Positions 8,772 through 16,439 of a stretch of 64,000 bases of DNA are shown here, piece after piece. The notes beneath the pieces were generated by a model. It was not told the origin of the DNA, ran no database searches, and worked only from the letters and a program-made list of their open reading frames with translations. The position numbers were made by a program, and so were the translations under genes. The stretch comes from Nonomuraea sp. NEAU-A123. Its GTDB lineage: Bacteria; Actinomycetota; Actinomycetes; Streptosporangiales; Streptosporangiaceae. Where the stretch lies: NCBI RefSeq assembly GCF_018603905.1, contig NZ_JAHFZZ010000012.1, positions 248,001 to 312,000 of the forward strand, read 5' to 3'. Numbering within the stretch: position 1 is the stretch's first letter; each line of letters starts with the position of its first letter.

Positions 8772-8900
8772 ATGCGACCCCTCCCCGCGGCGTCTTCAGG
8801 CCGCCCTGCAGCCCTTATGGATACCCCCTCTGACGTGGGCAAACGCAACGTAAAGCCGGTAAAATTCGAGGGTCCGGCCGCGTGGGCGGCTGTGGTCTGA
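8772..8900 (+). CDS. Candidate 42-aa small ORF upstream of the methyltransferase
   Basis: ATG 8772 follows GAGGAG with a 2-3 nt spacing. The frame stays open for 42 codons and ends in TGA at 8898-8900, which lies inside the Shine-Dalgarno of the next gene (GAGGAGG 8899-8905). This gives tight coupling to the GTG at 8912. The peptide starts MRPLPAASSGRPAAL and ends KFEGPAAWAAVV. I recognise no family, and composition alone does not prove coding. It also accounts for much of the 256-bp gap between 8655 and 8912, which otherwise holds only short GC hairpins. Confidence 0.35.
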   Translation: MRPLPAASSGRPAALMDTPSDVGKRNVKPVKFEGPAAWAAVV

Positions 8901-8911
8901 GGAGGCTATGC

Positions 8912-9664
8912 GTGATCCGCGATATCCGTACGGCGGACGACGTTCTCAGCATGCTGGACCGGCTTTTCGCCGCGGATGCCGACCGATGGACTCCGAACGC
9001 CGCCACTTGGTGGGACAGGTTCTACTCTGACCGCTCCACGCAGATCCCCTTCTTCGTGGCCAAGCCGGACGAGAGCCTGGTGTCCTACCTCGAGCGCGGC
9101 CTGCTCGCCCCGGGCCGAGCCCTGGATCTCGGCTGCGGGCCAGGGCGCAATGCCATCCATCTCGCCTCACTCGGGTTCGAGGTGGACGCCGTCGATCTGT
9201 CCCCGGCCGCCGTCACCTGGGGCGAGGAGCGGGCCCGCGAGGCCGGCGTCGAGGTCCGCTTCCACCGCGGCGACATCTTCTCCGTCGCACTGCCGCCCGG
9301 CCAGTACGACCTGGTCTATGACTCCGGCTGCCTCCACCATCTGCCGCCGCATCGCCGGGTGAGTTACCTGAGCCTGCTGGACCGGCTCCTCGTGCCCGGC
9401 GGTCAGCTCGCCCTCACCTGCTTCGCCGCCGGAGCCATGGGATCCGAGCTGTCCGACGAGGAGTTCTATCGCCAGGGTCGCCTGGACGGCGGGCTGGCCT
9501 ATACGCCTGAGGCGCTGCGCTGGATCTTCTCGGACTTCACGGAGGTCGAGTCGCGGCCCATGAAGGAGCAGTCGCCCGACGCGCCGGTCTTCGGCGTTCC
9601 CTTCCTGCTTGCGGCGTTGTTCCGGCGCCCGGAGACCTCTTCGGCCGCGCGCACCGAGCCGTGA
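8912..9664 (+). CDS. Class I SAM-dependent methyltransferase
   Basis: A 250-aa enzyme with a Rossmann-fold methyltransferase core. Motif I is LDLGCGPGRN at 71-80, the acidic residue after strand 2 is in VDAVDLSP near 91-95, and post-motif elements are RGDIFSV, YDLVYDSGCLHHL and LVPGGQLAL. Such proteins methylate small molecules; the substrate is not evident. The start is GTG 8912, chosen because GAGGAGG (8899-8905) sits 6 nt before it. The ATG at 8908 is out of frame. A small ORF directly upstream may couple its translation. Confidence 0.88.
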   Translation: MIRDIRTADDVLSMLDRLFAADADRWTPNAATWWDRFYSDRSTQIPFFVAKPDESLVSYLERGLLAPGRALDLGCGPGRNAIHLASLGFEVDAVDLSPAAVTWGEERAREAGVEVRFHRGDIFSVALPPGQYDLVYDSGCLHHLPPHRRVSYLSLLDRLLVPGGQLALTCFAAGAMGSELSDEEFYRQGRLDGGLAYTPEALRWIFSDFTEVESRPMKEQSPDAPVFGVPFLLAALFRRPETSSAARTEP

Positions 9665-9687
9665 CCGCTCGACGTGCGCGGACACCT

Positions 9688-10530
9688 TTACGGCCAGCCG
9701 GCGCCGGGCACCTCGACCTCAGTCGAGAGCACCTGGCCGGTGCCGGGCGGCACCATCTCGGGCATGCCCCGCCACTCCGCCGCCACGATGAAGAGCGTCG
9801 TCCGGTCCTCGCCGCCGAGTTCGCAGGCGAAGGCGCCGCGGTCGAGGTCGATGGTCCGCACCTTCTCGCCGCCCTCGCGGACGCGCACGCACTGCCGGTT
9901 GGGCACGTCGGCGTACCAGACGGCGTCCTCGGCATCGACGCAGATCCCGTCCGGGACGCCGTCCCCGAGGTCGGCCCATACCCGGCCGTTCGAGAGGCCG
10001 CCGTCGACGCCGATGTCGTACCCCATGAGTCTTTTGCCGTACGAGTCGGCCACGATCAGCGTTGAGTTGTCCCGCGTCACGGCCATCCCGTTGGGAAAGG
10101 AGATGCCGTCGGCCACGTCACGTGCCAAGCCGTCGGGGCCGACGTGTGTGACGGCCCCGGGAGCGAACGCCCCACCGCTGAGCATGTCGAAGCCCGCCCG
10201 GTCGACATAGGTGTTGCCGCGGCCGTCGATGACGATGTCGTTCCAGCCGGCCCCGATGGCGGTCAGATCGGCGTGGGTCGCCAGCGATCCGTCAGGTTCC
10301 AGGCGCAGCAGCAGTCCCCGCGCGGAGTCGACGATCACCATCCGCCCATCAGGCTGCCAGGCCGTGCAGAGGGGTATCGAGTCCACCCGGGCCACGACTT
10401 CGTGCTTGCCGTCGAGGTCGAGCGCGATCACCTCGCGCGCGGTCCAGTCGGAGAAGTAGAGGCGGCCGTCGTGCCAACGTGGCGACTCGAGCAGCCCGAG
10501 ATCGGTGAGCCAGGTACGCAGTTCAGACAT
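9688..10530 (-). CDS. SMP-30/gluconolactonase/LRE family protein
   Basis: A 280-aa six-bladed beta-propeller of the SMP-30/regucalcin/lactonase family. Landmarks are LLESPRWHDGRLYFSDW near the N terminus (metal-binding Glu in ESPRW), a central GAGWNDIVIDGRGNTYVD with the Asn/Asp ligands, SFPNGMAVTRD and PDGICVDAEDAVWYAD. These supply the Glu/Asn/Asp metal site of sugar lactonases. It probably hydrolyses a sugar lactone or related ester. The start is ATG 10530, preceded by GGGAG at 5-6 nt. It is convergent with the methyltransferase and divergent from the acetyltransferase leader region. Confidence 0.88.
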   Translation of the reverse strand: MSELRTWLTDLGLLESPRWHDGRLYFSDWTAREVIALDLDGKHEVVARVDSIPLCTAWQPDGRMVIVDSARGLLLRLEPDGSLATHADLTAIGAGWNDIVIDGRGNTYVDRAGFDMLSGGAFAPGAVTHVGPDGLARDVADGISFPNGMAVTRDNSTLIVADSYGKRLMGYDIGVDGGLSNGRVWADLGDGVPDGICVDAEDAVWYADVPNRQCVRVREGGEKVRTIDLDRGAFACELGGEDRTTLFIVAAEWRGMPEMVPPGTGQVLSTEVEVPGAGWP

Positions 10531-10706
10531 GAAGACTCCCTTCGCGACGTCCATGATCCTGACGTCTATGAGGACGTGGAGAGCGCGAGCAGTGCACGTT
10601 TGCTGGCATTTGTAAGTGACGTAGAAGCCGAACGGCTCGTTTCGACATCCGCGGCGGGACAAAACTTCGGTCTTCTGCTCAGCCCCCGTCCCCGGGGCGC
10701 AACGGT

Positions 10707-10736
10707 TTGCCCGAACCGCCCGTATGTTGCTAATGT
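10707..10736 (+). promoter_or_regulatory. Candidate promoter of the leader/acetyltransferase unit
   Basis: TTGCCC at 10707-10712 and TAATGT at 10731-10736 are separated by 18 bp, an acceptable sigma-70-like arrangement. They lie about 48 bp before the leader ATG at 10784. The remainder of the 10531-10706 gap shows no gene, only a GC-rich stretch (CCCCCGTCCCCGGGGC). Confidence 0.35.
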
Positions 10737-10783
10737 CGCGCCAGCGCGAGAGGCGCGTGATCGCCGTGTGACGAGGGAGGTTG

Positions 10784-10843
10784 ATGAATATGGCTGCCAG
10801 CAGCCGTCATCAGCATGCCCTTGTCCGGCCCGCGCGAAGCTAG
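10784..10843 (+). CDS. Candidate 19-aa leader peptide upstream of the acetyltransferase
   Basis: ATG 10784 is preceded by GGGAGG and opens a 19-codon frame ending in TAG at 10841-10843. The peptide is MNMAASSRHQHALVRPARS, rich in Arg and His. The stop lies in the loop of a strong hairpin (10825-10853) and the next gene starts 38 bp later. Short Arg/His-containing leader peptides are annotated before many actinobacterial metabolic and resistance genes. Here the arrangement suggests attenuation of the acetyltransferase. Coding is inferred from Shine-Dalgarno, length and position only. Confidence 0.5.
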   Translation: MNMAASSRHQHALVRPARS

Positions 10844-10870
10844 CGCGGTCCGGGTCGTACCAAAACGACC
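10825..10870 (+). promoter_or_regulatory. Two hairpins between leader peptide and acetyltransferase (putative attenuator)
   Basis: The first hairpin pairs CCGGCCCGCGC (10825-10835) with GCGCGGTCCGG (10843-10853), 11 bp with one mismatch and a 7-nt loop holding part of the leader stop codon. The second pairs GGTCGT (10853-10858) with ACGACC (10865-10870) directly in front of AGGAG (10871-10875), the Shine-Dalgarno of the acetyltransferase. A ribosome ending the leader would disrupt the first stem. Whether this controls transcription or translation is not resolvable here. Confidence 0.5.
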
Positions 10871-10881
10871 AGGAGTCACAC

Positions 10882-11397
10882 GTGTCATCTTCCCCTTCAC
10901 CGACCCACACCGATCTGACCACGGCCCGCCTCATCCTGCGGACGTGGACCGACGGTGAGGTCGCCGCCGTCCTGGACGGCACCCGCCCGGCGCACTGGGC
11001 CGCGGACTTCCCCGCCGAAGGCGATCACGTCATCGCCGGCCTCTTCGCCGAGCACCCCGCGTGGCTGGGCGAATATGGCCACCGTCAGGTCATCGAGCGC
11101 GAAAGCGGCCTGGTGGTCGGCTCGATCGGCCTGTTCTGGCCGCCCAGCGACGGCATCCTCGAGATCGGGTACGGCATCGTGGCCTCCCGGCGAGGCCGCG
11201 GCTACGCCCCCGAGGCCACCCGGGCCATGGTGGCGTTCGCCCTCACCGCGCCAGGCGTGCACACGGTGTGCGCCGATGTGGAACTGTCGAACCCGCCCTC
11301 GATCCGGGTCCTGGAGAAGGCTGGTTTCCAGCAGTGGAGCGCTGAGGAACAGACCATCCGGTTTCGTGTCATAACCGCTGATCTGTCCCAAAGGTGA
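10882..11397 (+). CDS. GNAT family N-acetyltransferase (RimJ/RimL type)
   Basis: A 171-aa acetyltransferase. The N-terminal LTTARLILRTW is the typical RimJ/RimL-like opening. The acetyl-CoA loop is in IVASRRGRGYAPEATRAMVAFA (RRGRGYA), and the C-terminal ELSNPPSIRVLEKAGF carries the N-x-x-S-x-x-x-x-E-K-x-G-F pattern. It probably N-acetylates a protein N terminus, amine metabolite or antibiotic. The start is GTG 10882 with AGGAG at 10871-10875, six nt upstream. The leader peptide and hairpins before it suggest inducible expression, which would fit a stress or resistance function (inference). Confidence 0.9.
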   Translation: MSSSPSPTHTDLTTARLILRTWTDGEVAAVLDGTRPAHWAADFPAEGDHVIAGLFAEHPAWLGEYGHRQVIERESGLVVGSIGLFWPPSDGILEIGYGIVASRRGRGYAPEATRAMVAFALTAPGVHTVCADVELSNPPSIRVLEKAGFQQWSAEEQTIRFRVITADLSQR

Positions 11398-11402
11398 CAT
11401 TA

Positions 11403-11460
11403 GCCGCGCCGAGTGCCCAAGCGGCGGCCGACGGGCTGCGGCTCCGGCGCTCGGCGCGGC
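11403..11460 (+). terminator. GC-rich hairpin after the acetyltransferase
   Basis: GCCGCGCCGAGTGCC (11403-11417) pairs with GGCGCTCGGCGCGGC (11446-11460), 15 bp with one G-U pair and a 28-nt loop. It starts 5 bp behind the acetyltransferase stop. No T-tract follows, so it may be an actinobacterial I-shaped-like terminator or a transcript-stabilising stem. Confidence 0.5.
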
Positions 11461-11532
11461 ACAGCCATCCGCTCGCTGCGGACAAAAATAACAGTTGATC
11501 ATGGAAAAAATTCCCGCATGAATCCAGGGACG

Positions 11533-11742
11533 ATTGAGCCGCACGCGGGTCGTGGCGGCCGCGACGTAGGAGAGCAGCGTCCAGGTGTCCAGGAACGCCG
11601 GTTGGTATGGATGGTCCTGGAAGGTGACCAGGTCGGCGCCCGCCCGCTCAGCGGCCTGTACGAGCCGTACGACGGCGCCGGGATCCTGGGCGGCGGGCGT
11701 GATGTTGGCGGCGAACAGCAGGTCGTGGCCATAGTCAGCCAT
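11533..11742 (-). pseudogene. N-terminal remnant of an LLM-class (F420-dependent) flavin oxidoreductase
   Basis: From ATG 11742 the frame encodes about 70 residues typical of luciferase-like monooxygenases: LLFAANITPAAQDPGAVVRLVQAAERAGADLVTFQDHPYQPAFLDTWTLLSYVAAATTRVRL, given here in pieces no longer than AERAGADLVTFQDHPYQPAF. Family members are 280-340 aa and continue with an NLPLRPPAVLA-like strand. Here recognisable similarity ends after TTRVRLN and the sequence becomes unrelated. The frame stays open through the gap and antisense to the acetyltransferase, so a deletion or rearrangement rather than a simple frameshift is likely. It overlaps the PPOX gene end by 8 bp, which points to a former oxidoreductase operon. 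Confidence 0.75.
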
Positions 11743-12136
11743 CGACGCCTCCTTCGATGTCGCGGGCGCGATAGGTGTCCTCGATCGTCCGGCCGTCTTC
11801 CAGACCCCAGCTGACGATCCGCGCCGGGTACAGCAGGATCCGCGCCTGGGCACCCGGGAAGGCCTCGGCGCGACCCCGTACCTCCACCCCGCGCGGCCGC
11901 CAGGGCGGCAGGACGTCGTCGACGACCAGCGCCGCCCGGCCGGTGCGCACCACGTCCCGGAACTTCTTGGACCGGCCGAAATTACGCCCGCCGATCTCGA
12001 TGACCGTGCCGGTGCCGTTCAGGGACCAGCCGACCGGCATGACATGCGGCATGCCGTCGGGGCCGACGGTGGCCAGGCGTCCCAGTCGCCGTTCGCCTCG
12101 CAGGTAGGCCAGTTCGAGCTCGCTGAAGACGCTCAT
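11735..12136 (-). CDS. PPOX-class F420/FMN-dependent oxidoreductase
   Basis: A 133-aa split-barrel protein of the pyridoxamine 5'-phosphate oxidase-like superfamily. It shows LAYLRGERRLGRLATVGPDGMPHVMPVGW (the RxxxLATVxxDGxPHV pattern), RNFGRSKKFRDV and a middle strand with RAALVVDDV. Such proteins bind F420 or flavin and reduce diverse substrates. It is the middle gene of a minus-strand unit: its ATG overlaps the MFS stop by 4 bp and its end overlaps the LLM remnant. Pairing of PPOX and LLM proteins suggests shared F420 chemistry. Confidence 0.88.
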   Translation of the reverse strand: MSVFSELELAYLRGERRLGRLATVGPDGMPHVMPVGWSLNGTGTVIEIGGRNFGRSKKFRDVVRTGRAALVVDDVLPPWRPRGVEVRGRAEAFPGAQARILLYPARIVSWGLEDGRTIEDTYRARDIEGGVDG

Positions 12137-13509
12137 GCGCGTACCGGGGTGCGCCGAACGGCGAGAGGGGAGATCGCGGCTCCCATGACCGCTGTCGCGG
12201 CACCCAGCCAGAACAGGGTGGTGAAAGCGGAATCGGGCACTCCTGAGGCGCTGCTGGAGGTATTGGAGGCGATCAACGCGGCGGCGAGCTGGCTGCCGAC
12301 GACGCCGCCGACGGTGCGGGCGATGTTGTTGATGCCGTTGGCGGTGCCGGTCCGGGTCAGCGGCACGATGTCGGCGATCAGCTTGGGCAGCGAGCCCATG
12401 ACGAGCCCAGAGCCCGCTCCGATGACCGCGTAGAACGCCAGGTGCTGCCACTCGGCGGTGTGGCCGAGGGCGAGCAGCGCCGACCCCGCGACGAACAGCA
12501 GGAACCCGCCCGCCAGCGGCCAGCGCGGCCCGAGCGCCGCGGAGATCCGGCCGATGGCCATGCCCGCCGGGATGATGGCCAGCATGCCCGGCAGCATCAG
12601 CAGCCCGGCGACGGTGATGGACGCCCCGAAGCCGACCCCGCCCCGCTGCTGGGCGAACAGCGGCATCGCCACGTAGAAGAAGTACGACCCCGCGCCGAAC
12701 AGCAGCGCGGCGACATGCGTCGCGAGCATCGGCCGGTCGGCCAGTTCGCCGACGTCGACGAGCGCGTCGCTCCTGGCCCGCTCCACAGCCAGGAGCGCGG
12801 CCAGCAGCAGCACGCCAAGCACGAACAGCCCGAGCACCTGCCCCGAGGTCCAGCCCCATGCGGGCCCCCGCGTGAGGCCGAGCAGCACCGCGACCAGGCT
12901 GAGGCCGAGCAGTGCCGCACCGGGCAGATCGAGGCCGCCGGTCGCCCTGTGGAGGCTTTCCGGCACCCATCGCGACACCATCAGCAGGCTCGTCAGCGCC
13001 AACAGCGCGCCCAGGACGAACAGGTAGCGCCAGGACAGATGATCGGCAAGCAGTCCGCCGACCACCAACCCGGCACCCGCGCCGGCACCGACGATCCCGG
13101 AGACCAACCCCATCGCGAACGGCAGCCGTTCGCGGGCCAGCGTTTCACGCAGGATCGCCATCGACAGCGGCACCACCGCCAGTGCCGCGCCCTGAACGAC
13201 GCGGGCGGCGATGAGCTGGCCGATGTCCTGAGCCAGCGCCGCCCCGGCCATCCCGACCGCGTACGCGACGAGCACGCCGATCATCACCCGCCGCTTGCCG
13301 TGCAGGTCACCAAGCCGACCCAGCAGCGGGGTCAGTACGGCGCTGGACAGCAGGAACGCGCTGAGAATCCAGGCCGACCACGTCGGGGTCGTGCCCAGCT
13401 CCCGGGTCAGCAACGCGAGGGCGGGGACCACCACCGTCTGCATGAGCGAATAGCCGAAGACGGTCGTGGCGAGCGCAACCAGGACTCGATTGGGGTTCGG
13501 GGCGGCCAT
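12133..13509 (-). CDS. MFS multidrug efflux transporter (DHA2, EmrB/QacA type)
   Basis: A 458-aa transporter with about 14 hydrophobic helices. The motif-A-like loop is LLGRLGDLHGKRRVM, followed by AARVVQGAALAVVPLSMAIL (motif C/B region of drug:H+ antiporters) and WRYLFVLGALLAL. It should export a hydrophobic drug by proton antiport. The start is ATG 13509, with GGAGGGCTCC upstream on the minus strand. It is divergent from a MarR regulator and shares a repeat-rich operator region with it. The coupled PPOX and LLM-remnant genes lie downstream. Confidence 0.92.
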   Translation of the reverse strand: MAAPNPNRVLVALATTVFGYSLMQTVVVPALALLTRELGTTPTWSAWILSAFLLSSAVLTPLLGRLGDLHGKRRVMIGVLVAYAVGMAGAALAQDIGQLIAARVVQGAALAVVPLSMAILRETLARERLPFAMGLVSGIVGAGAGAGLVVGGLLADHLSWRYLFVLGALLALTSLLMVSRWVPESLHRATGGLDLPGAALLGLSLVAVLLGLTRGPAWGWTSGQVLGLFVLGVLLLAALLAVERARSDALVDVGELADRPMLATHVAALLFGAGSYFFYVAMPLFAQQRGGVGFGASITVAGLLMLPGMLAIIPAGMAIGRISAALGPRWPLAGGFLLFVAGSALLALGHTAEWQHLAFYAVIGAGSGLVMGSLPKLIADIVPLTRTGTANGINNIARTVGGVVGSQLAAALIASNTSSSASGVPDSAFTTLFWLGAATAVMGAAISPLAVRRTPVRA

Positions 13510-13524
13510 ACAGGAGCCCTCCAG

Positions 13525-13576
13525 TTCGTACAACGAATTGTTGGTAGTACGAACTAGATTAGTTGGGAGTACGAAC
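13525..13576. promoter_or_regulatory. MarR-type operator region between MFS pump and MarR gene
   Basis: Inverted arms TTCGTAC (13525-13531) and GTACGAA (13547-13553) flank an imperfect palindrome CAACGAATTGTTG (13531-13543). AGTACGAAC occurs twice as a direct repeat (13546-13554 and 13568-13576), 22 bp apart, i.e. two helical turns. The MarR protein probably binds here and represses both genes. Confidence 0.7.
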
Positions 13577-13598
13577 CATCGTCAACTACACTCGAACC

Positions 13599-14024
13599 AT
13601 GACCACCACGACGGGCCTGGGGTTCGCTGCCGCACTGGTGCGTATGTCGCATCTGGTGCAGCGCGAATTCGCCGACGTCAGCCGCCAGCACGACCTCACC
13701 CCGCAACAGACCCAGCTGTTGTGCATGCTGATCGGCGGCCCGGTCGGCATGACGGAGCTCAGCAAGCTCCTGCACCTGGAGAAGTCCAGCCTCACCGGAC
13801 TCGTGGATCGGGTGGAGCGACGCGGGCTGGTCGCCCGGGTGGCCGACCCGCGCGACCGCCGCGCCTGTCAGATCGAGCTGACCCCACAGGGCACGCAGCT
13901 GGCCAACGACTCGCACGGGGAGATCACCAGAAGGCTCGACGCAGTGGCCGAGGTGCTGTCGCAGGACGACCGGGATCGGCTTCCCGTGGTCGTCGCGCAG
14001 CTTCTCACGCAGCGCGATCTCTGA
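13599..14024 (+). CDS. MarR family transcriptional regulator
   Basis: A 141-aa regulator from ATG 13599. The winged helix spans about 30-100 with TQLLCMLIGGPVGMTELSKLLHLEKSSLTGLVDRVERRGLV (core MTELSKLLHLEKSSLTGL) and the wing DPRDRRACQIELTPQG. It is divergent from the MFS efflux gene and next to paired repeats, so it is the likely ligand-responsive repressor of the pump. No Shine-Dalgarno precedes ATG 13599, so translation may be leaderless; GTG 13563 is an alternative that would place the start inside the operator. Its end overlaps the convergent acetyltransferase by 20 bp. Confidence 0.9.
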   Translation: MTTTTGLGFAAALVRMSHLVQREFADVSRQHDLTPQQTQLLCMLIGGPVGMTELSKLLHLEKSSLTGLVDRVERRGLVARVADPRDRRACQIELTPQGTQLANDSHGEITRRLDAVAEVLSQDDRDRLPVVVAQLLTQRDL

Positions 14025-14511
14025 GGGGCAGCTTCTTCGCCATCACCAGCTCCCGCAGTCCGTTCGGCAGCTCGTCGCCGATCTGGTCCGTGTCCTCGAA
14101 CCCGTTCCGCCGATACAGCGCGATCGCCTTCTCGTTGAACGGTGCGACCGCCAGTTCCAGGATCTCGGCGCCCACCTCCACGGCCCACGACTCCACGGCT
14201 CCGATCAGGCGGTCGCCGACTCCGTGCCCCCGCGCCGCCGGGCCGACCCACATCGAGATCAGTTCGGTCACGCCTTCGCGGTCGCCCGGGATGCCGCTGG
14301 CCATCCCGGCGGGCTTGCCGTCGAGCAGGGCGATCAGGTTCCGTGAGCCGGGGATGCTCAGGCGGGCCCGCCAGCGCTCCTCGCGGTCGCCGTCGCCCTG
14401 CCAGTCCGCGAGCGGGACCCCGAACGCGTACGGCGCCTCCTCCAGCGCGACGAGTCGAAGCTCTCGCCAAAGGGGCCAGTCGTCAGCCGATAGCTCCTGC
14501 AATTCGATCAT
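14005..14511 (-). CDS. GNAT family N-acetyltransferase
   Basis: A 168-aa acetyltransferase. The acetyl-CoA binding segment is SMWVGPAARGHGVGDRLIGAV (ARGHGVG) at about 90-105, and the C-terminal strand is LAVAPFNEKAIALYRRNGFE with the N-x-x-A-x-x-L-Y-x-x-x-G-F signature. It is a typical single-domain GNAT of unknown substrate. The start is ATG 14511. The gene runs against the MarR gene with a 20-bp tail overlap. Confidence 0.9.
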   Translation of the reverse strand: MIELQELSADDWPLWRELRLVALEEAPYAFGVPLADWQGDGDREERWRARLSIPGSRNLIALLDGKPAGMASGIPGDREGVTELISMWVGPAARGHGVGDRLIGAVESWAVEVGAEILELAVAPFNEKAIALYRRNGFEDTDQIGDELPNGLRELVMAKKLPLRDRAA

Positions 14512-14635
14512 CCAGGCAGGTTGCTGCCCCGAACGTCCTGATCGCAACCGGATTAAGCGGCAGTTGAAGGTAATTGACACACTTCTTGACATCTATGAAG
14601 CTTGTCGTCATTCCGGATAGCCGAAAGGGCACCAG

Positions 14636-15940
14636 ATGACGGCGACGGCCCGTGACCCCCAGCACATCGACCCCGCCCGCTCCCGCCGGGCCCTGATCGC
14701 CGGTTCGATCGGCAACTTCATCGAGTGGTACGAGTTCGGCGTCTACGGCTATTTCGCCACCATCATCGCCGCCAACTTCTTCACCCCCGCAGGCGCGAGC
14801 GACGCGGAAGCGCTGGTCAAGACCTACGCCTCGTTCGCCCTGGCGTTCTTCTTCCGGCCGCTCGGTGCCGCGCTCTTCGGCAGGCTCGGCGACCGGATCG
14901 GCCGCAAACCCCTGCTCATCCTGGTGGTCCTGCTCATGTCGGGCGCCACTGCACTGATCGGGGTGCTCCCGACGTACGCCACTCTGGGCGCGGCGGCTCC
15001 GTGGCTGCTGACGCTCGTCCGGATCGTGCAGGGGCTGTCGGCCGGAGGGGAGTTCGGCGGGGCGGTTTCGGTCATGACGGAGTTCGCGCCGCGCGGCAGG
15101 CGCGGGTTGTACGGGTCGTGGCAGTCGTTCACCGTGGCGCTGGGGCTGCTCGGGGGAGCGGGCGCGGCGGCCGTGCTCGCGACCGCGCTGCCGCAGCAGG
15201 ACCTGGCCGACTGGGGATGGCGGGTGCCGTTCCTGCTGGCCCTGCCGCTCGGCCTCGCGGCGCTCTGGCTGCGGCTGCGGCTGGAGGAGACGCCGTCGTT
15301 CCAGCGGGTGAGTACGGCGGGACCGCTCACGAAGCCGACCGCCGGTGAGATGACCAAGGCGATCGTGCTCGGCATCGGGCGGCTCATGGGCTGGTCGGCC
15401 GCCGGGTACACCTTCCTGGTCGTCATGCCCTCCTACCTCCAGACCACGCTGAACGCCACCTTCCAGCAGGCGCTGATCGCCACGGTGCTGGCCAACCTGG
15501 GGTTCGCGCTGGCGATCATCCCGGCGGGCGTGCTGAGCGACCGGATCGGCAGGCGGCCGGTCATGCTGGCGGGGGCGATCTCGGTCATCGTGCTCGCCTT
15601 CCCCCTGCTGAACCTGCTCCAGGACCCCGGCGCCCCGAGCTGGGCCAAGGGACTGGCCGTGCTGGTGGCCGGGGTCGCGGTCGGTCTGATGGCGGGGCCG
15701 GGGCCGGCGATGCTGGCGGAGATGTTCCCGACCACGGTCCGCTACACGGGCCTGGGGCTGGCGTACTCGCTGTCGAACGCGGTGTTCTCCGGGTCGGCGG
15801 GTCTGATCATCACCGAGCTGATCAAGACGACCAAGGACGTCGACATCCCCGCCTATTACGTGGTGGCGGCCTGTGTCGTCAGCGCCGTGGCACTGCTGAG
15901 CCTCCGGGGCGGCGACCATCGTGCGGACCTGCGCTCCTGA
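14636..15940 (+). CDS. MFS transporter of the metabolite:H+ symporter (MHS) family
   Basis: A 434-aa transporter with about 12 helices. Diagnostic MHS features are IEWYEFGVYGYFATIIAANFF at the N terminus, FFFRPLGAALFGRLGDRIGRKP (motif A), QGLSAGGEFGGAVSVMTEFAP and a long central loop before ETPSFQRV. Homologues such as ShiA, ProP and KgtP import organic acids, betaine or shikimate with protons. The substrate here is not set by neighbours. It starts at ATG 14636 after AAAGGG and appears monocistronic. Confidence 0.93.
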   Translation: MTATARDPQHIDPARSRRALIAGSIGNFIEWYEFGVYGYFATIIAANFFTPAGASDAEALVKTYASFALAFFFRPLGAALFGRLGDRIGRKPLLILVVLLMSGATALIGVLPTYATLGAAAPWLLTLVRIVQGLSAGGEFGGAVSVMTEFAPRGRRGLYGSWQSFTVALGLLGGAGAAAVLATALPQQDLADWGWRVPFLLALPLGLAALWLRLRLEETPSFQRVSTAGPLTKPTAGEMTKAIVLGIGRLMGWSAAGYTFLVVMPSYLQTTLNATFQQALIATVLANLGFALAIIPAGVLSDRIGRRPVMLAGAISVIVLAFPLLNLLQDPGAPSWAKGLAVLVAGVAVGLMAGPGPAMLAEMFPTTVRYTGLGLAYSLSNAVFSGSAGLIITELIKTTKDVDIPAYYVVAACVVSAVALLSLRGGDHRADLRS

Positions 15941-15970
15941 GGCGGGTCTGGGGCGGGCCTCAGGCGGGCG

Positions 15971-16390
15971 TCATGCCGGTAGCGCGTCCCATGCGGTCAG
16001 CGCCTCCATCAGGCCGTCCGTGAGGACGAGCCGTGCCAGGTCCTCCCGGGAACACCAGCGGGCGTCGGCGGCGTCGTCGCCCGCGGTGAGCGTGCCGTCG
16101 GTGACGGTGGCGCGGTAGTCGCGGATCGCGTACGTCACGCCGTCCGGCCCGGGGCGGTCCACGGTGCCCACGAGGGGGCCGACCGTGACGAGCAGGCCGG
16201 TCTCCTCCAGGATCTCGCGTCGCAGGGCGTCGGCGTCCGTCTCGGCGGGCTCCACCCGGCCGCCCGGGATCGACCACAGGCCCGCGCCCGGCGGGTGACC
16301 GCGCTTGATCAGCAGGAGCCGGTCCGAGGCGTCGACGATGATCGCGCCCACGCAATTTACGCGCACAGAGTCAAGATTACGACCAGACAC
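15971..16390 (-). CDS. NUDIX hydrolase
   Basis: A 139-aa hydrolase. Residues about 43-65 match the Nudix box G-x5-E-x7-R-E-U-x-E-E-x-G-U exactly (GRVEPAE, then REILEETGL). The strand before it is LLLIKRGHPPGAGLWSIPGG. It should hydrolyse a nucleoside diphosphate derivative, with Mg bound by the box glutamates. The small size and lack of extra domains do not allow the substrate to be named. Confidence 0.93.
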   Translation of the reverse strand: MSGRNLDSVRVNCVGAIIVDASDRLLLIKRGHPPGAGLWSIPGGRVEPAETDADALRREILEETGLLVTVGPLVGTVDRPGPDGVTYAIRDYRATVTDGTLTAGDDAADARWCSREDLARLVLTDGLMEALTAWDALPA

Positions 16391-16439
16391 AGGATGCGGC
16401 CTTGACGTGGCGGTACCCGAGGACGCAGCGTGAGTAGCT

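Noticed and set aside
11403..11460. Possible tRNA, because of GAGTGCCCAAGCGGC
   Set aside because: No acceptor stem, anticodon loop or TPsiC arm could be found; it folds as a simple hairpin.
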